From assembly GCF_021347895.1 (NCBI RefSeq), contig NC_067136.1:5073566-5137565 (forward strand): a stretch of 64,000 nucleotides of DNA, written 5' to 3'. Of this stretch, positions 42,165 to 53,535 are shown in pieces; positions within the stretch are counted from its first letter, which is position 1, and every line of letters starts with the position of its first letter. The position numbers were made by a program, and so were the translations under genes. The notes under the pieces were generated by a model. That model was not told the DNA's origin. It made no database searches and saw only the letters and a list, made by a program, of their open reading frames with translations. The stretch comes from Acanthochromis polyacanthus (taxonomy: Eukaryota; Chordata; Actinopteri; Pomacentridae).

Positions 42165-43058
42165 ATGACATCTGCACCAACCAAGGCGGCAGTAACGCGT
42201 TCTAAAACCCACCAAGCGAAAATGACCGACTTTGGAACTGGCGTGGCTACTGAGGACGCTAACCACAAAGGTAGCAAAGCCGCAGGCTCTAGTGGCACAA
42301 TGGGGAAAGAAGACGCCGTATTGAAAGCGATTTGCGAGCTTAAGGAAGAGTTTACCGATCTCAGAAAGAACTTTTCTGCCAAACTTGACGGCATCCAGAC
42401 CACCATTGACATTATCCAAAGGGAGATGGGACAGTTTATGGAACGTATTACACTTGTGGAGACTCGAGTCTCCACTGTGGAGGACGTCATGGCAGCGCTC
42501 CAAGCAAAAGTACTTACTTTACAGCAAAACAAAAAAATGCTGGAGGACACTGTCACTAACCTGGAGATGAGATCCCACAGAAACAACTTAAGACTGGTTG
42601 GGATCCCTGAAGACTGTGAACAAAACGATCCGTGTTTGTTTCTGGAAAAGTGGATCCCGGAGGTTTTGGAGCTTCCCTCGGACGCAAGAATCACATTGGA
42701 GAGGGCACATCGTGTTGGCCAGCGACGCGGACCCAGTGCACCCCCGCGGACCTTAATAATAAAGTTCCTGAATGACCGTGAGAAATCTTTGGTTATGCAG
42801 GCTATACGGGGGAAAAAGCAGATCTTCTATAAGGAGCACAAAGTGCGTTTTTATCAGGATCTGCCAACTGAAGTGGTAAAACAAAGGAAAAAATTCAACC
42901 GATCGCGTCAGATGTTCTGGGAGCTCGGGATCAAACAACGTACATTTTTCTTTCCAGCCCGACTTCAGGTGACGTACAAGGATCACACACAGACCTTTAC
43001 ATCTCCGTCTGAGGCTGAACGTTTTGCTCGCTGTATTCAAGAGGAGAAGGATGCTTAA
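42165..43058 (+). CDS. L1 ORF1p-like RNA-binding protein
   Basis: 297 intact codons from ATG at 42165. A basic, Thr/Ala-rich N-terminus (about 1-50) is followed by a heptad-rich coiled coil (about 55-135: LKEEFTDLRKNFSAKLDGIQ, EDVMAALQAKVLTLQQNKKM). An RRM-like domain follows (from about 138: RSHRNNLRLVGIPEDCEQND, ...RAHRVGQRRGP, RTLIIKFLNDREKSLVMQAI), and then a C-terminal domain (FYQDLPTEVVKQRKKFNRSR to the end). In the family this protein trimerises, binds element RNA and acts as chaperone. The length is slightly shorter than mammalian ORF1p. No disruption is seen. Confidence 0.88.
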   Translation: MTSAPTKAAVTRSKTHQAKMTDFGTGVATEDANHKGSKAAGSSGTMGKEDAVLKAICELKEEFTDLRKNFSAKLDGIQTTIDIIQREMGQFMERITLVETRVSTVEDVMAALQAKVLTLQQNKKMLEDTVTNLEMRSHRNNLRLVGIPEDCEQNDPCLFLEKWIPEVLELPSDARITLERAHRVGQRRGPSAPPRTLIIKFLNDREKSLVMQAIRGKKQIFYKEHKVRFYQDLPTEVVKQRKKFNRSRQMFWELGIKQRTFFFPARLQVTYKDHTQTFTSPSEAERFARCIQEEKDA

Positions 43059-43603
43059 TTAGTGAACTGAAGAAAAGGACTATACGGATAAGGACTGCTT
43101 AATATAACCACCCTGAGTGAGTAATCGAACTTAAAAAATGTGCCTTGAAATATAATTTTTTTGTTTCTTTTTTTTTTGAGAAAGGAAAAGATTAATTGTG
43201 AAAGTAATATGTTTTACCTCTCGTTCTACTTAGGAAATTACTTAATATTTCAAAGGTAAATAAAAAGTAACAATTCTAAATAAAATAAGATATATAAATA
43301 GGTGTATAGGTACTTTTTTTTTCTTCTCTCTCTAAAATATTATTTAAAAATGTGGCCTTTATTTTTGTTTAGTAGGAAGTAGAGGTTTTAATCTAAGGAA
43401 GAAAACAATCAGCACAGCTTTGCTGCTCCTTTGTGCAAGGAGTGGTAGTTGCTTCTTATCCAGAGTATACACAAGAAGGGAAGGGTAGCTATGAAGCTAT
43501 GGGGTAGGGATTATTTTTTTGTGTTTTTTGAGTTTTTTTTATTTTAAATCTGATCATTGTCTAATGTTCACAGAATTAAAGATAACTTTATTTGTTAATT
43601 CAA
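43059..43603 (+). other. Inter-ORF spacer of the L1 element
   Basis: AT-rich, with poly(T) runs and no frame. Longer than the short spacer usual in mammalian L1. Confidence 0.6.
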
Positions 43604-44330
43604 AATGCATAAAGGACTTGACTTAAAAATTACATCATGGAATTGTAGAAAACCTAAGAAAATGAAACAAATGTTGAATCTGATAAAAAAAGTACACATT
43701 CAGATATTGTGTTTCTTCAAGAAACCCATCTCTTGGCTAAGGATGAGATAAAAATTACTAGAAGATGGAAGGGTAAGATGTTTTCTGCACCTTATGCCTC
43801 TCAGTCTACAGGAGTACTAATCTTGATAAAGGATTCTATTCCATTACAGATAAATAGGGTAATTAAAGATAAAGCTGGGAGATATATAATTATTCAAACA
43901 AGACTATTACAGGAACAACTGGTTTTTATTAATATCTATGCGCCAAATACTGATGAACCTCACTTTTTTCAAAATCTATTTTTAAGCTTTCAGTACTCCC
44001 GGGTAATTATATAATAGCAGGTGATTTTAATTGTACTCTAAACCACTGAAAGATAGAAGCTCAGGTATTGAATACTCTCACCCACGTACTAGAAAGATAA
44101 TACAGTGTTTTTCAAAAGAAATGAATTTGATAGATATTTGGAGGGAGAATAATCCGTTTGAGATACAATTCTCATGTTTTTCTGGAAAATACCAGACATA
44201 TTCACGAATAGACTTTTTTTGATTTCAGCTAATTTGAGACATAGGATAAAGCAGTGTACTTATAACACGATCACAATATCAGATCATTCGCCTGTTGCGT
44301 TGGTTTACCATGACCCAAAATTACAAACAG
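43604..44330 (+). pseudogene. L1 ORF2 endonuclease domain, frameshifted
   Basis: ATG at 43604 starts MHKGLDLKITSWNCRKPKKM, the typical 'SWNCRG/N' opening. Then come IVFLQETHLL (QET motif), VLILIKDSIP, FINIYAPN and, after a frameshift near 44010, IIAGDFNCTL (GDFN). Further on are YSRIDFFLIS (another shift near 44220) and ISDHSPV (SDH). All catalytic motifs of an APE-type endonuclease are visible but spread over at least three frames. Confidence 0.8.
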
Positions 44331-46242
44331 AACCACCAAGATGGCGGTTTAAGAAAAAATGGTTATCTGATTCTAACTTCATTAAGTTGTTGGAGGATAA
44401 AATTAAATTTTACTTTGAAACAAATACAACCGAAACATCATGCAGTGTCAGGTGGGAAGTTTTTAAAGCCTTCATAAGAGGACAGATAATAAGTATTACC
44501 AGCAGTAAAGCTAAAAGAACCTATGAACATGAAAAGTATTTGGAGATACAGATAAAACTGTTAGAAAATAAGTATTTCCAGTCGGGCTCCGGGGAGCTCC
44601 ATAAACAATTATTGCTTTTAAAACACAATTTAATGAATTGTCAGCAGCTAAAGCAACAGCTAGTTTGGTTCGTACCAAGCAAACATTTTATGAGCGAGGT
44701 GAAAAAGCTGGTAAAGTGCTTGTGTGGCGTCTCAAACAAGTGCAAACAGAAAGAGCAATGATATCACTAGAAAACGATATAGGTGAAACTATTGTAGATC
44801 CAATTGAAATTAACGAGACTTTTAGAAAATTTTATAGTTTACTATATAGTTCGGATAGTGATTTTGATATAGGTGATCTAAACAACTTTTTTGACAAAAT
44901 TCAGCTACCTTCAATATCTGAAGATTTTAAAAAATAACTTGATGACGATATATCACCAGAAGAGATATCAAAAGCCATTCATGATGCTAAAGCAGGGAAA
45001 TCTCCGGGGCCAGATGGGATACCCATTGAAATATATAAATTGTATAAAAATCAATTGATAACACCTTTATTGCAAATGTATAAGGAGTCTATGTGCCAAG
45101 GGTTATTACCACAATCACTCCGAGGCGCTCTTATTACTCTAATTCTAAAAGAAGGTAAACCCAAAAACAAGTGCGAAAGTTACAGACCAATAAGTCTCCT
45201 AAATGCAGACTTAAAAATTTTGAGCAAAATCCTAGCTACAAGACCTGAAAAAGTAATGTCAGTTATTATAGGTATAGAACAGAATGGATTTGTTCAAGGT
45301 AGACAGGGATGGCATAATGTTCGAGAACTCTTAAATATTTTATTTTATCAAAAAGGGGCACCTGATACTGTACTACTGTCATTGGATGCAGAAAAGGCCT
45401 TCGACAGAGTGGAATGGATTTTTTTATTTGAAGTTTTAAAGCGTTTTGGTTTAGGGAAAACTTTTTGTAATTGGATAAAACTGCTTTATACCGAACCATA
45501 TGCTGAAATATTGACTAACTATAATCTTTCGAAAACTATAAAACTTAAAAGGGGTTGTAGACAAGGCGATCCACTGTCACCATTGCTCTTTTTAATGGTA
45601 ATTGAACCTTTAGCAGTTTATATAAGAACACACAATGACATCTCTGGAATAACGGTGGGCCAGTTAGAATATCGTTTAGCTTTATATGCAGATGATGTCA
45701 TTGTGTTTCTTAAAAATGTGCAAAGGTCTATCCCCGCTCTGTTAGATGTAATCTCATCCTTTGGCAGATACTCGGGATATAAAATTAATACCTCTAAGAG
45801 TTCAATCTTGTTTCTAAACCCAGAAGAGGGCAAGCACCCGCCTGACATAGCTCTTCAATTTAAGGTTGTTAGTTCTTTTACATATTTGGGGATTATCATC
45901 ATGCCTTCAATTGAGGAAATTGTCGATGTCAACTATAAAACAGTACAGCAAGAAATTACAAAATCCCTCGACAGATGGACACCCATTCCGATGTCAATAA
46001 TTGGCAAAATTAACACCTTAAAAATGAACATCCTTCCAAAACTGTTGTACTTGTTTCAGAACATACCATTACCTCCACCGGAAAGGTTTTTGATTAACCT
46101 TAATAAACAATTCATCCGATACTTATGGAATAATAAAAGATCAAGGTTACGGCTGTCACTGTTGTATTTACCATATGACAGAGGGGGTCTCTTTGTCCAA
46201 ATTTATTATGGTATTACTGGGCTGTACAACTTAGGTCATTAA
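44331..46242 (+). pseudogene. L1 ORF2 reverse transcriptase domain, interrupted
   Basis: After the spacer region (44174-44937, two frames) a TAA at 44935-44937 interrupts '..EDFKK'. The RT core is then open from 44938 to 46240: AGKSPGPDGIPIEIYKLY, SYRPISLLNADLKILSKILA, LLSLDAEKAFDRVEWIFLFE (first Asp), GCRQGDPLSPLLFLMVIEPL, LALYADDVIVFL (YADD) and SIIGKINTLKMNILPKLLYL. The core motifs are intact. Loss of continuity is due to the stop and the frameshifts on both sides. Confidence 0.85.
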
Positions 46243-47395
46243 TGTTTTATTTTTCAAATGACAATGCCCCTTTATGGAGAAATATGGAAGAACAGCCGTT
46301 GAGTCTGTCCTTCCCAATGTACCTGTACTCGGATGAAAGAAATAAGTTAAAACGAAAGACAAAACACCCTATTGTCAGGAACATGATTGAGATCTGGCAC
46401 CAAGTGAGAAAACATTGTGGGGATATCAATCCTCTATCAATATTCAGCCCAACCCGGGGAAATGAGAAGTTTTCACCAGGCAGGGCAGATCCAGGTTTTA
46501 AGGCGTGGGCTCTGAAAGGGTTGGAAAAAATATATCATTTATATGATGTGAAAACTGGAAAATTACTACTGTTTGAAGATATTGTTAGAGGATATGACCT
46601 CCCTCGTAACCATTTTTTAAAAAAATATTTGCAAATAAGAAATTTTATAAGGTCCCAACAAAACCATTCACTAACTATTCCTGAAACTTCATCAGTAGAA
46701 AAAATGATGAGTAATTGTTTAAAAAAAGGTTTAACATCAAAATTTTATCAAATATTATTAAATAAGTCTCCAGAATCTTCTATTAAAAGACTAAACATGT
46801 GGATAAAAGACTTACAAGAGATCATTCCTATGGATGATTGGAGAAAGATGTGTGCCAGATCAGTCATTTACAATAAATACTAATCTTAGAATGTTACAAT
46901 ATAAGTGGATTATGAGAACTTACATCACACGCGTTAAACTTAATAAATATAATAAGGATATTTCTGATTCATGTGTGAAATGTGGGACAAAGGGTTCACT
47001 TCTTCATTGCCTATGGCAATGCCCAAAAATAGAAACTTTCTTGAACGGTATTTTGATTTCAATTCAAGACATATTAGCAATTGTAATACCTAAGGATCCA
47101 AAATTGTTTATTCTTGGAAAAATACCAGAAAATATTAATTTGAACCAGAAAGAAAGGATTTTTATGGAATTGGGTATTGTGTTGGCAAAAGACTTATTAT
47201 GAGACATTGGAAGGATACTTTTGAGCTGAATACAGATTAATGGTTCAACGAATTAATAACAACTTTACCTTTAGAAAAAATTACATACACTCTTAGAAAT
47301 AAACAACAAATGTTCTATGACATATGGGGCCCATTTATACACTATTTAGGAAGGACAGACTCAACCTATTGTGATAATGTAAATATAGATAGCTG
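46242..47395 (+). pseudogene. L1 ORF2 C-terminal region
   Basis: Continues in two frames (46242-46883, then 46834-47202). The second contains CVKCGTKGSLLHCLWQCPKI, the Cys/His cluster found near the end of L1-group ORF2 proteins. Frameshifts lie near 46240 and 46860, and a stop at 47200-47202 is followed by more related sequence to about 47390. Confidence 0.75.
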
Positions 47396-47400
47396 ATGTG

Positions 47401-47625
47401 TTTGTATTAGTAATTATTGACAAACTTCCATAAGTGACCATAAGATGTAATTGTAACCTCTACAAATATAGAATAGTCTTACTTTATCTGTGGACAAAAA
47501 CAAGAGCAATAGGATGGTGACTTTTTCTACTTTATTGGTTTTTTTTTTTTAAATTTTTTTGTTTTGTTTTTTTTTTGGACGGGGGTGGGGGGATTAATTA
47601 TGTAAAAAAAAAAAATACAAGTTTG
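47401..47625. other. T-rich flank
   Basis: Poly(T) and poly(A) runs between the L1 end and the SINE. No gene. Confidence 0.6.
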
Positions 47626-48365
47626 ACATAAGGGGCTGCACAGTGGAGTAGAGGTTAGCACTTTCAACTTGCAGCAAGAAGATCCACGGTTCAAATCCCG
47701 GCCTGGTCCTGGGATCTTTCTGCATGGAGTTTGCATGTTCTCCCCGTGCATGCGTGGGTTTTTCTCCGGGTACTCCGGCTTCCTCCCACAGTACAAACCC
47801 ACCGAGCATTAGACATCTCGTCTAAGTTTAGATGTAAATTCGCCCGTCTATAATAGATCTATATTTTCGCCAGTATCTTGACGAAAGAATGTAATCCTTT
47901 AATTATTTCATATTAAATAAAAAACAAATGTAACTTGTATAAATGATACCGAAATGCTGGATTAAAACAGTTTCAACAGTCACTGATCATTGTACAGTGT
48001 AGTTTAGATTTTTCGTCTTTTAGACATCTAGTCTAAGCTTAGACGACTAAAAAAAACTTAAATTTTTAGACCACTGGTAGACCCATTTTAGCCTAGACGT
48101 CTAAGGACCATTAGACGTATATTAGACGTCTTTTAGACCAAAAAATGCTTGGTGGGAAATATGCTGAGGTTAACTGGTTACTCTAAATTGTCCGTAGGTG
48201 TGAATGTGAGTGTGATTGTGTGTCTGTATATGTAGCCCTGTGACAGACTGGTGACCTGTCCAGGGTGTCCCCTGCCTTCACCCGAGTCAGCTGGGATAGA
48301 CTCCAGCACCCCCCATGACCCTAGTGAGGATAAAGCGGTGGATAGAGGATGGATGAATGGATGGA
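47626..48365 (+). mobile_element. tRNA-derived SINE interrupted by a MITE
   Basis: The head has GTGGAGTAGAGGTTAGCACT (A box-like) and GGTTCAAATCCCGGCCTGGT (B box). The body has TGGAGTTTGCATGTTCTCCC and GTACTCCGGCTTCCTCCCAC, then 359 bp of foreign DNA (47798-48156). It resumes with GCTGAGGTTAACTGG, TCTAAATTGTCCGTAGGTGT, GTCCAGGGTGTCCCCTGCCT and GATAAAGCGGTGGATAGAGG, with a GGATGGATGAATGG tail. This is a very common teleost SINE pattern. Confidence 0.85.
47798..48156. mobile_element. 359-bp MITE (CCCACC termini) rich in TAGACGTCT motifs
   Basis: Ends are CCCACCGAGCATT and, reverse-complemented, CCCACCAAGCATT. AAA flanks both sides (47795-47797, 48157-48159), a possible 3-bp target duplication. 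Just inside each end are repeated AGAC(A/G)TCT palindromes: AGACATCTCGTC, GACGTCTAAGGACC and TAGACGTCTTTTAGAC. No coding. Confidence 0.85.
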
Positions 48366-48432
48366 ACTTTGACAAAAGGGCACTTTGGGCATCAACTACA
48401 CTCCCCGACCCCCCCCTGCATGAGCCAGGTAG

Positions 48433-48535
48433 AGCAGTGGTTTCCAACCTGGGGTCCATGCCCCCCAGGGTGGGCGTGAAGCTTTGTCTGCTCAGAGGCG
48501 GTGAGGTCATAAAAATTAGATTTTTACATTCTGTA
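48433..48535 (+). mobile_element. hAT-like terminal fragment
   Basis: GCAGTGGTTTCCAACCTGGG resembles the CAGTGGTTCCCAACCTGGGG end of widespread hAT MITEs. The partner end is not located. Confidence 0.4.
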
Positions 48536-48779
48536 TAAAATCAGAGTAACAGACTTACTGTGTCATCACAAGTCTACCTATAAAACATTTTAAAAACATT
48601 TATTTGGTCTTTCCTCAAAAAGTCTTTGCTGCTTCGATGGCCACACCTCCTCAACTTCTGTCCACACTTTCTTCAGGTTGGCTCGCGCGCTCATCCCGAT
48701 GCATTAGTTTGTGTGCAGTTAGAAATTACTGATATGATGGAAGCGGTGTCTGAGAAACGGCTGAAGATTCATTGGTACC

Positions 48780-48900
48780 TAAAAAAACTCCTGAGAGTTA
48801 CCTTAGATTGGTTTTACTGAAGGACAAGATAGAATTGTGTTATTTGTGGTGAAATGCGGGCAAATGACAGCATGAAGTCAAATTATGGCGACATCAGGAA
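48780..48900 (+). pseudogene. Relic of a hAT (ZBED/SCAND3-like) zinc-finger segment
   Basis: In one plus-strand frame NCVICGEMRANDSMKSN is readable, resembling the 'CVLCGEVLANDSMKPSKL' type zinc-finger region of hAT-derived proteins. The segment just before it (GFTEGQD) is in another frame. A short relic only. Confidence 0.4.
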
Positions 48901-48913
48901 ACAAAACGCAGTT

Positions 48914-49095
48914 CGGTAAAGTAGGAAAGATATTCACAGATTAGAACTTCCGGCATCTATAACTCCTTAAATATTCGTGGTCAAAACATAAACGATGTCT
49001 CTTTCCCATTGTTGTAAGGTAGAACATGTGCTACAACCTAGTTTAATCAAAAGTAGCTGTCTTTTAAGCTGCAGAAATAACACTGGTGTCTAGGT
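48914..49095 (+). mobile_element. Partial second copy of the 360-bp MITE (see 2803-3162)
   Basis: CGGTAAAGTAGGAAAGATAT, TCAAAACATAAACGATGTCT, ATCAAAAGTAGCTGTCTTTT and GCAGAAATAACACTGGTGTC match 2814-2995 in order. The right half is missing. Confidence 0.75.
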
Positions 49096-50695
49096 AGAGG
49101 ATTCTCTCCTGATGACACCGCAAACTTCTCCACTCATCTATGAAAGCACACGCTGTTTTCTGGACTCCACCTCACCAACCAGAGGAGAGATGATGTCATA
49201 CAAGCTCTACGTGACATCACTGATCAGGGGTCCAGATAAAACTAGTATCCAACATTGTTCAGTGAATTCATACAAAGACTTCAGTTTAACCCTTGCTACC
49301 CTAAAAACGGTCCAGAGCGTTTTTAGAGTTGCGCCGCTGTAATCAAAACAAAGCAGGAAAATGAAGCATCAAGGAGTCTCCTTTTAAACGTGTGCTGAAA
49401 GTGCAGATTTTGATTCTGCTGAAAGCATCTGGTTAGAAACACAGACCTTTGGAGTGATGCCCTGGTGGAGGAAGGAAAATGTGGACCAGATTTTCACAAA
49501 CCTGGCGTTCTCTGGAGTAAACTGGATTTTCCCAAAGGCGACTGAGAAACTTGGAGCTGAGTGACAGAGACGCTCTGACGGGGAGCGGCAGCACAGACAC
49601 GCCCACAGTCTCTGTGTTCATAGTAAGAGAGCGGAATGTTCTAGAAATACACAGAGAGAGATGGCCAAAGAGTGGATTTGGAACTTTTTATCTTTTTTTT
49701 TTAGTCAGGTGATAGTTATAACTCTTTGGGGAGAGCAGCACGTCCTTCACTGGCTTTGGCCACAGATCACTCTCTGCTGGACACCAAAGATGCACAGAAA
49801 ATGAAGATTTTGTTGCCAGATGTAATATATTATGCCACTACTACTACTAATAATAATAATAAAATAATAATAACAATAATTATAATAAAAATAAAATAAT
49901 ATAATAAAACAACAAATAATAACATTCATAATAAACATATTCTAGCAATGGAGAACACCAGGACTCTGGATTCTCCCATGGTCCTAAAGACTGTTTCATT
50001 GTTTTTGTCATTGTAGAGATTGTGGTGGACAGAAAAAGCTTTTTGGAAATGGTACAAATTCATTTATGTAAAATTTTATTGTGACTCCTCATGATTTTGT
50101 AAATAGTTGTGCAAAAACGCCTAAAAAAATTCCTGCATTTAGTGCAAATAGTGGTATATAACTGTGCTAACTGCTAAATTTGTACATTATTTTATGACAA
50201 ACAATTTATATTTACATTATAGTTCTGAAAAGATTCATTACACATGTTATGGTGTCCACAGCAAAAAAATCTCACTTTTTTCTGCTCGGATTTTGTATTT
50301 TTTTCTGCTATTTTAGGTCAACTGTGTCCATACATTATATCAAATGTCTAAATAAGTATAGAATCACACAGGTGAGGTTGTGCTGAAAAAAAAGATACCA
50401 AGCAAAGCAAGATCAACAGCTTTTAAGGTGAAATATAAAGGTAAAGATCAGAATTAGTCAAAAAACGGACCTAAACCCCCCCAGGCCCTAGGGTTAATTC
50501 CAGTGACCTCTGATTGGCTGCACCATGGTTCCTCCATCATTTGTTCTAATCTTCATCTATCTCCGTTTGTCCTCAACAGGTTTCTTAACATGATTCACCA
50601 ACAAACTGCATCACTGAACTACAGCTGATGTTCCTCTGACAGAAATTGAGGAAAACAGAACCAGACGTGATGTTGATTTGGACTCATTTTAGTTT
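49096..50695. other. Unassigned sequence downstream of class II alpha
   Basis: No gene or domain was recognised. It includes an AT microsatellite (49834-49925, mixed AAT/ATA units). The AT-rich remainder shows no tandem structure that I could see. Confidence 0.55.
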
Positions 50696-50699
50696 ATTG

Positions 50700-50820
50700 T
50701 GCAGCAGAACATCAGAGAATATGGAGAGCAGAACATCAGAGAACATCAGAGAACATGGAAGTAGAATGTCAGAGAACATCACGAGGACATTAGAGCAGAA
50801 CATCAGAGAACACTGAAGCT
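50700..50820. repeat. Tandem AGAACATCAG repeats near the class II alpha 3' end
   Basis: About eight irregular copies of AGAACATCAGAGAACATC-like units. Position suggests the 3' UTR of the minus-strand class II alpha gene. Confidence 0.75.
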
Positions 50821-51104
50821 GATGGAAACATGTCTAAGAGGTTCTTCAGACATTCATCAGAGGTTAACAGGATTCAGAAGCAGGAAGCTCATGACATCAT
50901 TTACAATCAACAGGAAAACATCTGGATTCTGTCCTGATGACTCAACACCACAACCTGATGACATCATCAGCCCTGACCAATCAGCTGCAGTCGTTCCTTT
51001 GATGAGAAGAAGGTTCCAGCTGCCACACCAAGCAGGACCGATGGTTCAGACCGACTCCACAGAACGCTGCAGGTCCAACACCTGGCTGGGTGGTCTCCAC
51101 ATCT

Positions 51105-51560
51105 GGATACGGAGACACAGAGACGTGAAACATCTGGATACAGAGACATGAAAATCTGGACACAGAGACATGAAACATCTGGACACAGATACATGAAACA
51201 TCTGGACACAGACGTGAAAACATTCTGGATACAGAGACATGGAACATCTGGACACAGAGACATGAAAACATCTGGACACATAGACATGAAACATCTGGAT
51301 ACAGGACATGGAACATCTGGACACAGAGACATGAAACATCTGGACGCAAGAGACATGAAACATCTGGATACAGAGACATGGAACATCTGGACACAGAGAC
51401 ATGAAACATCTGAATACAGAGACATGAAACATCTGGATACAGAGACATGAAACATCTGGATACAGAGACATGGAACATCTGGACACAGAGACATGAAACA
51501 TCTGGATACAGAGACATGAAACATCTGGATACAGAGACATGGAACATCTGGATCAGGTCT
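51105..51560. repeat. ~23-bp minisatellite in class II alpha intron 3
   Basis: About 19 copies of AGACATGAAACATCTGGATAC with variants (GGACACAG, ATGGAACATC). The array begins within a few bases of the exon 4 acceptor, which itself resembles a repeat unit (ATCCAG|ATGTGGAG in minus sense). Unit lengths vary by single bases. Confidence 0.95.
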
Positions 51561-52784
51561 CTGTGAGCAGCTGTGTTTGTGTTCAGGTCTCTGTTTAAAT
51601 AAAGTTCTTACCCCACATTCTGGTCAGTGCTGGTTCAGGGCCAGATGTTCCTACTGAACAGCTGTAGATGTCTCCCTGCTGTGGGATGAACTCCAGTCTG
51701 GAGATCTGGGTGAAGACCGTCTTTGTTGGGGTAGGGAACGTTGATGCTGGTTCCTTCAGTCACCTTCTCTCCATTCTTGGTCCAGGAGACGTTGACAGGA
51801 GCGATAGAAACCAGAAACATGACAGATCAGAACGTTCTTCACGCCCAGTTCCACTTTGGTCTCCGGTGTAGATCATCGGCTTGGAAGGAGGATCTGGAAC
51901 ACAGAACGTCATCAGAGTTCAGAAGAAAATAGTTTAATAGTTTGAGGTTGGTCCATCAGAATCCAAACCTCCATGGAACACGTTAAAGAACATTCAGAGT
52001 TCAGTTCTGCTGCTGGATCATCAGAACCTTTCAGATCTCTGAGGTTCTCCATCAGCTGATGTTCAGGAGTTCTGAGGTTCTCCATCTCATACATTTCATG
52101 TATTTGTGTAGATTTTATAATTGTTCCTTTATTAACAACCTTCAGAGGTCTTGTTAGAAATAATTAACAACCAGAAGGGAAAGGGATTTTAAAAATTAAT
52201 TACTAATTAATTAATACTGATGAGTTCTACTGAAATCAAACATCACTTCAGTCTGAGGATCTGATGAGTCATTGATCATCTCCAAGAACCACAAATATAC
52301 AGTTTATCAATATTAATTACTAATCTATCAATATTTATATGACGTAATTTATAATCTATCAGTATTATTATTAATTATTATTAATAATTAATAATCTATC
52401 AGTTTCTATTGATGAGGATCAAACATCTCGTCTGGATTTCTTCACACTTCATCAACAGCTTCAGTCTGAACAGAAGGAACTTTATTGATCTTTACCCTTT
52501 TCCACGCCGACGTCCTTCATCGCTTTAACGAAAGTGTTCAGGTTCTGTTTGCAGAACCTGTTGAGGCAGCCACAGCATTTTCATAACCTCCTGGGTAGTC
52601 GATAGGATCTATGAAGTCTGGCTGAGGCCTCACTCCTTCCTCTTTCTTGAAGTCTGCGTACCAAATCACTTCTCTGTCCAGAGCGTACATTCCTCTCCAT
52701 CAGAGTCTGAACATCCTCTGAGATTAAGATCTCTGTGTAGAACTGAAGAGAAAACACAGAAATTGATCAATAAACTGAACATTG

Positions 52785-53535
52785 TCTGTAAACAGTTTGT
52801 TATTCCCTCCTGTATGTAAACAGTTTGTTTGTAAAGTTTGTTTATCCCCTCCTGTCTGTAAACAGTTTGTTTATCCCCTCCTGTTTGTAAACAGTTTATT
52901 TCCTCCTGTCTGTAAACAGTTTGTTTATCTCCCTCCTGTTTGTAAACAGTTTGTTTATCCCCTCCTGTTTGTAAACAGTTTGTTTATCCTCCTCCTGTCT
53001 GTAAACAGTTTGTTATCTCCTGTTGTAAACAGTTTATTCCTCCTGTCTGTAAACAGTTTATCTCCTGTTTGTAAACAGTTTGTTTATCCCCTCCTGTTTG
53101 TAAACAGTTGTTTATCCCTCCTGTTTGTAAACAGTTTGTTTATCTCCTCCTGTCTGTAAACAGTTTCTTTATCTCCTGTCTGTAAACAGTTTGTTTTATC
53201 CCCTCCTGTTTGTAAACAGTTTGTTTTATCCCCTCCTGTCTGGTAAACAGTTTGTTTATCCCCTCCTGTCTGTAAACTAGTTTGTTTATCTCCTCCTGTC
53301 TGTAAAACAGTTTGTTTACCCCTCCTGTCTGTAAACAGTTGTTTATCCCCCTCCTGTCTGTAAACAGTTTGTTTAATCCCCTCCTGTCTGTAAACAGTTT
53401 GTTTATCTCCTCCTGTCTGTAAACAGTTTGTTTATCCCCTCCTGTCTGTAAACAGTTTGTCTGTAAACAGTTTGTTTATCTCCTCCTGTCTGTAAACACT
53501 TTGTTTCCCCTCTCCGTTCTGTAAACATTTTGTTT
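52785..53535. repeat. ~29-bp minisatellite in class II alpha intron 1
   Basis: About 26 copies of GTAAACAGTTTGTTTATCCC followed by CTCCTGTCT, with frequent single-base indels and partial units. It occupies most of intron 1. Confidence 0.95.

Larger units (their letters stand above)
42056..47400 (+). mobile_element. Near-full-length L1-type LINE
   Basis: A short 5' leader starting around AGACTTCCGGTAATGGCGGC precedes an intact ORF1 (42165-43058). After a 545-bp AT-rich gap comes a broken ORF2 (about 43604-47390) with endonuclease, RT and C-terminal Cys-rich region in order. The 3' end is A/T-rich without a clean A-tail. The two-ORF layout is that of L1/Tx1-group LINEs. The family differs from that at 28.9-31.0 kb. 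Confidence 0.85.

Noticed and set aside
50967..51547. Three overlapping 160-188 codon minus-strand frames with SRCFMSLYPDV-type repeats
   Set aside because: Minisatellite translation read through into class II alpha exon 4; the array is intronic.
52782..53159. 125-codon plus-strand frame with CKQFVYPLLFVNSL repeats
   Set aside because: Minisatellite translation in class II alpha intron 1, on the opposite strand to the gene.
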